Source: Macrosoma leucophasiata (Eukaryota; Arthropoda; Insecta; Lepidoptera; Hedylidae). From it: DNA of 64,000 nt. Below are positions 56,801 through 64,000 of this stretch, piece by piece. The stretch's first letter is position 1, and each line of letters starts with the position of its first letter. The position numbers and the translations under genes were made by a program. The notes below the pieces were generated by a model. That model was not told the DNA's origin, did not search any database, and saw nothing but the letters and a program-made list of their open reading frames with translations. Location: contig JAWQUS010000002.1 in assembly GCA_036365455.1 (NCBI GenBank), positions 6,944,001 through 7,008,000 of the forward strand, read 5' to 3'.

Positions 56801-57051
56801 GAAATGGAACAAAAGGCGGGACTCGGGGCGTTACACAAGGCAATATGACGGCGGCATAAGGAATGAAGTAGAATCAACAAACCAAATTGGTACTGACTGG
56901 TGTTCGTAACGTAGAGTGACTTTAAATGCCATGGTATATTTACCATGGAAATATAAAGTATCACAATTTAAAGTAAAAAAAAATACACTGTTTGTTGTGT
57001 TAGCTAAAGCTAAATATCAAATAAAGGATGGAACGAGGATCTCAAGCGTAA
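56801..57051. other. Unassigned; short palindrome
   Basis: CCATGGTATATTTACCATGG at 56930-56949 is an almost perfect palindrome; otherwise nothing. Confidence 0.4.
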
Positions 57052-57480
57052 TCTATACTACTTATAATAAAACTGTAGAAGTGTGAATTCTGTACATTAA
57101 ACATACAAAAAAAAATACCAAGGGATGTTACTAGATCGATACCGAACACAAATATGTGATTAGAAAATTTTTTGTCTGTCTGTCTGTCTGTCTTTCTGTC
57201 TGTCTGTCTGTTTACTCAAGCATCACACAAAATCTACCGGTCCGATTACGATGTAACTTGATATAATTATACTTTAACCTTTGGCGCACAACACTGGGTA
57301 CTTTTTATCCCGGAAAAAAATCTGTTTGTCTGTGAGTTTGTGCACGCAAATTTCAGAAATGGCTTATCCGATTTGCTGTTTCACTAATATATTGTAGTAA
57401 GTTTTACTAAGCATTTCGTGTTTGTTTCGTGCCAATCGGTTCAGAAATAAAAAAGGTATGACAATTTAAAGAATTATATC
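57052..57480 (+). mobile_element. Helitron-like element with TCTG microsatellite
   Basis: Starts TCTATACTACTTATAATAAA like many lepidopteran Helitron 5' ends. It has a GTCTGTCTGTCTGTC tract (57175-57212) and AAATCTACCGGTCCGATTAC. No CTAG end is visible. Confidence 0.45.
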
Positions 57481-57517
57481 AAATATTTTTAAGTATTCTG
57501 TATCTATCTTCTATATT

Positions 57518-57750
57518 TTAGTAGGGTTTCGTACCTAAAAGGTAAAAAAGGACCCTACGGATTACTAATTCTCCGCTGTCTGTCTGTCTGTCTGTCCGTC
57601 CATACATCTGTCTGTCACCAAGCTGTACCTATCTCATAAATAGTGATAGCTAGAAAGCTAACATTTTCACAAATTATATATTTCTGTTACGGCCATAACG
57701 ACAAAATTAATTACTACAAATAAAAAAATTAAAATATTTAGGGGTCCAAG
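57518..57750 (+). mobile_element. FP-family repeat, short form
   Basis: TAGGGTTTCGTACCTAAAAGG, GGACCCTACGGATTACTAAT and a CTGTCTGTC tract. The head is the inverse of the end of 10395-10797. Lies just before the satellite array. Confidence 0.5.
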
Positions 57751-57775
57751 GCGGCATACAGTAAACGTATTTTTG

Positions 57776-60228
57776 ACGGAGGGACGCCCAGCGTGCCTAC
57801 GCCCACCGTCTCGACGTCGAGCGTCCCGACGCTCAGCGTCCTGACGCCCAGCGTCCCGACGCCCAGGATCCCGACGCCCAGCGTCCCGACGCCAATCGTC
57901 CCGATGCCAATCGTCCCGACGCCCAGCGTCCCGACGCGTACCGACGCCCAGCGTCCCGACGCCCAGCGTCCCGACGCCCAGCGTCCTGACGCCCAGCGAC
58001 CCGACGCCCAGCGTCCCGACGCCCAGCGTCCCGACGCCCAGCGTCCCGACGCCCAGCGTCCCGACGCCCAGCGGCCCGACGCCCATCGTCCCGACGCGCA
58101 GCGTCCCGACGAGCAGCGTTCCAAAGCCCACCGTCTCGACGTCGAGCGTCACGAAGCCAATCGTCCCGACGACCAGCGTCCCGACGCCCAGCGTCCCGAT
58201 GCCCAGCGTCCCGACGCCCAGCGTCCCGACGACCAGCGTCCCGACGCCCAGCGCCCCGACGTCGAGCGTCGCGACGCCTAGCATCCCGACGCCCAGAGTC
58301 CCGACGTCGAGCGTCCCGACGCCCAGCGTCCCGACGCCCAGCGTCCCGACGCCCAGCGTCCCGACGCCCAGCGTCCCGACGCCCAGCGTCCCGACGCCCA
58401 GCGTCCCGACGCCCAGCGTCCCGACGCCCAGCGTCCCGACGCCCAGCGTCCCGACGCCCAGCGTCCCGACGCCCAGCGTCCCGACGCCCAGCGTCCCGAC
58501 GCCCAACGTCCCGACGTCGAGCGTCGCGACGCCTAGCATACCGACGCCCAGAGTCCCGACGCCCAGAGTCCCGACGCCCAGCGTCCCGACGCCCAGCGTC
58601 CCACCGCCCAGCGTACCGACGCCCACAGCGTCCCGAAGCCCAGAGTACCGATGGCCAGCGTCCCGACGCCCAGCGACCCGATGCCCAGCGTCCCGACGCC
58701 CAGCGTCCTGACGCCCAGCTTACCGACGCCCAGCGTCCCGACGCCCAGCGTACCGACGCCCAGCGTCCCGACGCCCAGCGTCCTGACGCCCAGCGAACCC
58801 GACGCCCAGCGTCCCGACGCCCAGCGTCCCGACGCCCAGCGTCCCGACGCCCAGCGTCCCGATGCCCAGGATCCCGACGCCCAGCGTCCCGACGCCAATC
58901 GTCCCGACGCCCAGCGTCCCGACGCCCAGCGTCCCGATGCTAACGTCCCGACGCCCAGCGTCCCGATGCCCAGGATCCCGACGCCCAGCGTCCCGACGCC
59001 AATCGTCCCGACGCCCAGCGTCCCGACGCCTAGCGTCCCGACGCCCAGCGTCCCGACGCCCAGCGTCCCGACGCCCAGAGTCCCGACGCCCAGAGTCCCG
59101 ACGCCCAGCGTCCCGACGCCCAGCGTCCCGACGCCCAGCGTCCCGATGCCCAGCGTCCCGACGCCCAGCGTCCTGACGCCCAGCTTACCGACGCCCAGCG
59201 TCCCGACGCCCAGCGTACCGACGCCCAGCGTCCCGACGCCCAGCGTCCTGACGCCCAGCGAACCCGACGTCTAGCGTCTCGACGTCGAGCGTCTCGACGC
59301 CCAGCGTCCGACGCCCAGCGTCCGACGCCCAGCGTCCGACGCCCAGCGTCCGACGCCCAGCGTCCGACGCCCAGCGTCTCGACGCCCAGCTTCCCGACGT
59401 CGAGCGTCCCGACGCCCAGCGTCCCGACGCCCAGCGTCCCGACGCCCAGAGTCCCGACGCCCAGCGTCCCGGCACCCAGCGTCCCGACGTCGAGCGTCCC
59501 CACGGCCAGCGTCCCGACGTCCAGCGTCGCGACGCCCAGCATCCCGTCGCCCAGCGTCCCGACGCCCAGAATCCCGACGCCAAGCGTCCCGATGCCAATC
59601 GTCCCGACGCCCAGCGTCCCGACGCCCACAGCGTCCCGAAGCCCAGCGTACCGATGGCCAGCGTCCCGACGCCCAACGTCCCGACGCCCAGCGTCCTGAC
59701 GCCCAGCGTCCCGACGCCCAGCGTCCCGACGCCCAGCGTCCCGACGCCCAGCGTCCCGACGCCCAGCGTCCCGATGCCCAGGATCCCGACGCCCAGCGTC
59801 CCGACGCCAATCGTCCCGACGTCGAGCGTCCCCACGGCCAGCGTCCCGACGCCCAGCGTCGCGACGCCCAGCATCCCGTCGCCCAGCGTCCCGACGCCCA
59901 GGATCCCGACGCCAAGCGTCCCGATGCCAATCGTCCCAACGCCCAGCGTCCCGACGCCCACAGCGTCCCGAAGCCCAGCGTACCGATGGCCAGCGTCCCG
60001 ACGCCCAACGTCCCGACGCCCAGCGTCCTCACGCCCAGCGACCCGACGCCCAGCGTCCCGACGCCCAGCGGCCCGACGCCCATCGTCCCGACGCCCAGCG
60101 TTCCGACGCGCAGCGTCCCGACGCGCAGCGTTCCGACGCCCACCGTCTCGACGTCGAGCGTCCCGACGCCCAGCGTCCCGACGTCGAGCGTCGCGACGCC
60201 TAGCATACCGACGCCCAGAGCCCCGACG
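57776..60228 (+). repeat. 15-bp minisatellite, left arm (C-rich on plus strand)
   Basis: About 160 tandem units of GACGCCCAGCGTCCC. Common variants are GACGTCGAGCGTC, GCCAATCGTCC, CCTAGCATACC and CCCACAGCGTCCC. These recur in blocks, forming higher-order repeats; the ACAGCGTCCCGAAGCCCAG marker is at about 58624, 59633 and 59958. A run of 14-bp units (59303-59375) breaks the period. No unit contains a stop in any frame. The right arm is the inverted counterpart. Confidence 0.95.
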
Positions 60229-61127
60229 TAAAGGTAGAAATGTTATTTTACAATGGGTGCCTTCTCATATCAGCGTGGAAGAAAATGAAATAGTAGATGC
60301 TTTAGCCAGAGGCTCTTTTCGACGGTATTCCTCTTTCATACGAACCTTGTTATAAAGACGTCTTGAACGATTTTAAGTTGAAATGCCATGCGATATGGAA
60401 GGAGTACTTTGATGAACGGTCTGCAACGAAGGGCATATGGTATCGGACAATACAGCCGACTATACATCGACATCCTTGGTTCGACCACGCTGGTATGAAT
60501 AGGCAACAGATCGTAACTAGTTTCAGAATTCGGTCTGGACACATTCCTCTGAATAGTTTTGCGGCATTAATGGGCAAAACAAGATTACCTCTTTGTACAG
60601 AATGTAATGTGATTGAAGATGTCTACTATATCATAGGTGAATGTGTATGGAATGAACTGGAAAGGGTTGCGATCCGCATTCGTCACAATATCAATTTAAA
60701 AGAAATAGGTGAAGTTAATTGTATTCTCGCTTTCCCACTATCTAAAAATGTTCTAATAATAATTGTTTCGCGGAAAAGACCCTGTCTTGCAATTTATTCT
60801 TGCTTTTCGCTATTGAAACAGCCGAGTTTGCTCAGCGTATCGATAATGTTTAAATTAGCGCTGTTTTGTAGAAGGCAAGCTACGCATATGTTCTCACTGG
60901 CGAAAGGTTCAATTTATTCAAACGTTTATTGTTCATTGTAGACAGAGATATTGATCAATTGCTGTTGTTCTGTAGTTGTGATGTTTTGGATAGTTATATG
61001 TTTAGAAATAATAACATATAATATGTTACAGACGTAATGAATTAAATCTAAAAATCGAATAAACCCCGGGAAATTGAGAGATTTTCTACATTACCAGACC
61101 TGAAATACCACAGACTTCTAATAGGTT
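60225..61127 (+). repeat. 903-bp duplicate of the LINE RNase H/C-terminal segment
   Basis: Base-for-base the same as 40059-40961 with one visible change (AATAGTAGATG here, AATAGTGGATG there) and no indel. It encodes the same end of the RNase H frame (NVILQWVPSHISVEENEIVD) and the same 192-codon C-terminal frame (60363-60941). The junction shares GACG with the satellite. After 61127 the sequences diverge at AATAGGTT. Confidence 0.95.
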
Positions 61128-61325
61128 TCCTGTAGTAGTTTTGGAAGACAAAGTAAGACAATGGTAAATGTCAATGTTTGCCTTTTATCGAAAATAAGTA
61201 AAGATATTTTATTTTAAAATTATTTAAGGACTAGCTGTGCCCGCAATTTCGTTCGCGTGGAATAGTGGCTTTGGGCAGCTTTTTTGGATATAACTTTTGG
61301 TTAATTTTGGATCATACAAAAACAA
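61128..61325 (-). mobile_element. Short unique stretch and Helitron 3' end
   Basis: 61231-61234 is CTAG followed by CTGTGCCCGCAATTTCGTTC, the Helitron 3' end on the minus strand. The element is cut by the satellite at about 61326. 61128-61230 is unassigned. Confidence 0.55.
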
Positions 61326-64000
61326 CACGCTGGGTGTCGGACGCTGGGCGTCGAAACGCTTAATGTCGGGACGCTAGGCGTCGGGACGCTGGGCGTCGGG
61401 ATCTTGGGCGTCGGGATCCTGGGCGTCGGGACGCTGGGCGTCGGGACTCTGGGCGTCGGGACGCTGGGCGTCGGGACGCTGGGCGTCGGGACGCTCGACG
61501 TCGGGAAGCTGGGCGTCGAGACGCTGGGCGTCGGACGCTGGGCGTCGGACGCTGGGCGTCGGACGCTGGGCGTCGGACGCTGGGCGTCGAGACGCTCGAC
61601 GTCGAGACGCTAGACGTCGGAACGCTGGGCGTCGGGACGCTGGGCATCGGGTCGCTAGGCGTCGGGACGCTGGCCATCGGTACGCTGGGCTTCGGGACGC
61701 TGTGGGCGTCGGGACGCTGGGCGGTGGGACGCTGGGCGTCGGGACGATTGGCGTCGGGACGCTGGGCGTCGGGAAGCTGGGCGTCGGGACGCTGGGCGTC
61801 GGGACGCTGGGCGTCGGGACGCTGGGCGTCGGGGCTCTGGGCGTCGGTATGCTAGGCGTCGCGACGCTCGACGTCGGGACGCTGGGCGTCGGGACGCTCG
61901 ACGTCGAGACGGTGGGCGTCGGAACGCTGCGCGTCGGGACGCTGCGCGTCGGAACGCTGGGCGTCGGGACGATGGGCGTCGGGCCGCTGGGCGTCGGGAC
62001 GCTGGGCGTCGGGTCGCTGGGCGTGAGGACGCTGGGCGTCGGGACGTTGGGCGTCGGGACGCTGGCCATCGGTACGCTGGGCTTCGGGACGCTGTGGGCG
62101 TCGGGACGCTGGGCGTTGGGACGATTGGCATCGGGACGCTTGGCGTCGGGATCCTGGGCGTCGGGACGCTGGGCGACGGGATGCTGGGCGTCGCGACGCT
62201 GGGCGTCGGGACGCTGGCCGTGGGGACGCTCGACGTCGGGACGATTGGCGTCGGGACGCTGGGCGTCGGGATCCTGGGCATCGGGACGCTGGGCGTCGGG
62301 ACGCTGGGCGTCGGGACGCTGGGCGTCGGGACGCTGGGCGTCGGGACGCTGGGCGTCAGGACGCTGGGCGTCGGGACGTTGGGCGTCGGGACGCTGGCCA
62401 TCGGTACGCTGGGCTTCGGGACGCTGTGGGCGTCGGGACGCTGGGCGTCGGGACGATTGGCATCGGGACGCTTGGCGTCGGGATTCTGGGCGTCGGGACG
62501 CTGGGCGACGGGATGCTGGGCGTCGCGACGCTGGACGTCGGGACGCTGGCCGTGGGGACGCTCGACGTCGGGACGCTGGGTGCCGGGACGCTGGGCGTCG
62601 GGACGCTGGGCGTCGGGACGCTGGGCGTCGGGACGCTGGGCGTCGGGACGCTGGGCGTCGGGACGCTGGGCGTCGGGACGCTGGGCGTCGGGACGCTGGG
62701 CGTCGGGACGATTGGCGTCGGGACGCTGGGCGTCGGGATCCTGGGCATCGGGACGCTGGGCGTCGGGACGTTAGCGTCGGGACGCTGGGCGTCGGGACGC
62801 TGGGCGTCGGGACGCTGGGCGTCGGGTTCGCTGGGCGTCAGGACGCTGGGCGTCGGGACGCTGGGCGTCGGTACGCTGGGCGTCGGGACGCTGGGCGTCG
62901 GTAAGCTGGGCGTCAGGACGCTGGGCGTCGGGACGCTGGGCGTCGGTACGCTGGGCGTCGGGACGCTGGGCGTCGGGACGCTGGGCGTCGGGACGCTGGG
63001 CGTCGGGACTCTGGGCGTCGGGACTCTGGGCGTCGGGACGCTGGGCGTCGGGACGCTGGGCGTCGGGACGCTGGGCGTCAGGACGCTGGGCGTCGGGACG
63101 CTGGGCGTCGGGACGCTGGGCGTCGGGACTCTGGGCGTCGGGACTCTGGGCGTCGGGACGCTGGGCGTCGGGACGCTGGGCGTCGGGACGCTGGGCGTCG
63201 GGACGCTGGGCGTCGGGACGATTGGCGTCGGGACGCTGGGCGTCGGGATCCTGGGCATCGGGACGCTGGGCGTCGGGACGTTAGCATCGGGACGCTGGGC
63301 GTCGGGACGCTGGGCGTCGGGACGATTGGCGTCGGGACGCTGGGCGTCGGGATCCTGGGCATCGGGACGCTGGGCGTCGGGACGCTGGGCGTCGGGACGC
63401 TGGGCGTCGGGACGCTGGGCGTCGGGTTCGCTGGGCGTCGGTAAGCTGGGCGTCAGGACGCTGGGCGTCGGGACGCTGGGCATCGGGTCGCCTGGCCATC
63501 GGTACGCTGGGCTTCGGGACGCTGTGGGCGTCGGTACGCTGGGCGGTGGGACGCTGGGCGTCGGGACGCTGGGCATCGGGTCGCTGGGCGTCGGGACGCT
63601 GGCCATCGGTACGCTGGGCTTCGGGACGCTGTGGGCGTCGGTACGCTGGGCGGTGGGACGCTGGGCGTCGGGACGCTGGGCGTCGGGACTCTGGGCGTCG
63701 GGACTCTGGGCGTCGGTATGCTAGGCGTCGCGACGCTCGACGTCGGGACGTTGGGCGTCGGGACGATTGGCGTCGGGACGCTGGGCGTCGGGATCCTGGG
63801 CATCGGGACGCTGGGCGTCGGGACGCTGGGCGTCGGGACGCTGGGCGTCGGGACGCTGGGCGTCAGGACGCTGGGCGTCAGGACGCTGGGCGTCGGGACG
63901 CTGGGCGTCGGGACTCTGGGCGTCGGGACTCTGGGCGTCGGGACGCTGGGCGTCGGGACGCTGGGCGTCGGGACGCTGGGCGTCGGGACGCTGGGCGTCG
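61326..64000 (-). repeat. 15-bp minisatellite, right arm, inverted; runs off the window
   Basis: The same unit reads GGGACGCTGGGCGTC on the plus strand, with about 178 units visible. The block 61827-62401 is the inverse of 59654-60228 over about 575 bp. 61496-61620 repeats, inverted, the 14-bp-unit cluster of 59271-59405. The ACAGCG-type marker occurs near 61700, 62090, 62425, 63525 and 63635. Confidence 0.95.

Noticed and set aside
57776..60228. CRISPR array
   Set aside because: The units are contiguous without unique spacers, and the context is a eukaryotic repeat landscape.
60363..60941. Second independent gene of 192 codons
   Set aside because: It is the duplicated tail of the LINE frame at 40197-40775, without a start or upstream domains.
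57776..64000. Long P/T/S-, D/A/Q/R/P- and G/V/T/L-rich frames as repeat proteins
   Set aside because: They follow from a stop-free 15-bp tandem unit that is open in all six frames.

Overview
The window looks like intergenic DNA from an insect, most likely a moth or butterfly. The background is AT-rich and packed with diverse, mostly dead mobile elements. The lineage guess rests on short Helitrons that start 5'-TC and end in CTAG, Jockey-type LINEs with the 3' tail style common in Lepidoptera, mariner copies and several SINE families. I found no convincing host protein-coding gene. The only probable host gene is a tRNA-like gene at 18821-18896 (minus strand).

Layout. 1-29800: scattered short elements. 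These are about 20 copies of a 285-bp poly(A)-tailed SINE (called SINE-J here), tRNA-derived SINEs (SINE-A, SINE-B), a SINE with a 5S-rRNA-like head, Helitrons, one mariner, decayed LINE 3' ends and several TIR or foldback elements. 29826-32140: a GC-rich, internally deleted LINE inserted into a SINE-A copy with a 13-bp target duplication. 33810-34198: a hAT-type MITE. 34680-36640: a LINE derivative that keeps its endonuclease but has lost its reverse transcriptase. 39476-40961: the RNase H end of another LINE. 43390-48270: a nearly complete LINE split by a mariner insertion. 51023-51585: a long-TIR element. 52387-52942: a third mariner. 53307-56462: an unclassified 3.2-kb DNA transposon with 48-bp TIRs and LINE debris nested inside.

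57776-64000 is the most unusual part. Two arrays of a 15-bp minisatellite (GACGCCCAGCGTCCC) lie in opposite orientation. Between them is a 903-bp copy of the LINE RNase H/C-terminal region whose apparent source lies 20,166 bp upstream at 40059-40961. Each unit is itself a small inverted repeat (GACGC/GCGTC) and carries two G-tracts on the G-rich strand, so the locus is palindromic at two scales and rich in potential quadruplexes. Because 15 is a multiple of 3 and the unit lacks stops, all six frames are open, and the long P/T/S- or G/V-rich reading frames there should not be called genes.

The elements do not form a pathway. What they show is parasitic dependence: SINE-J and SINE-B each carry a 3' tail resembling the 3' end of a LINE present in the window (Jockey-type and RTE-like), which suggests mobilisation by those LINEs. 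All three mariner copies have lost parts of the catalytic triad, and the best LINE has an Asp-to-Asn change in its active-site motif, so I expect no autonomous element here to be active.
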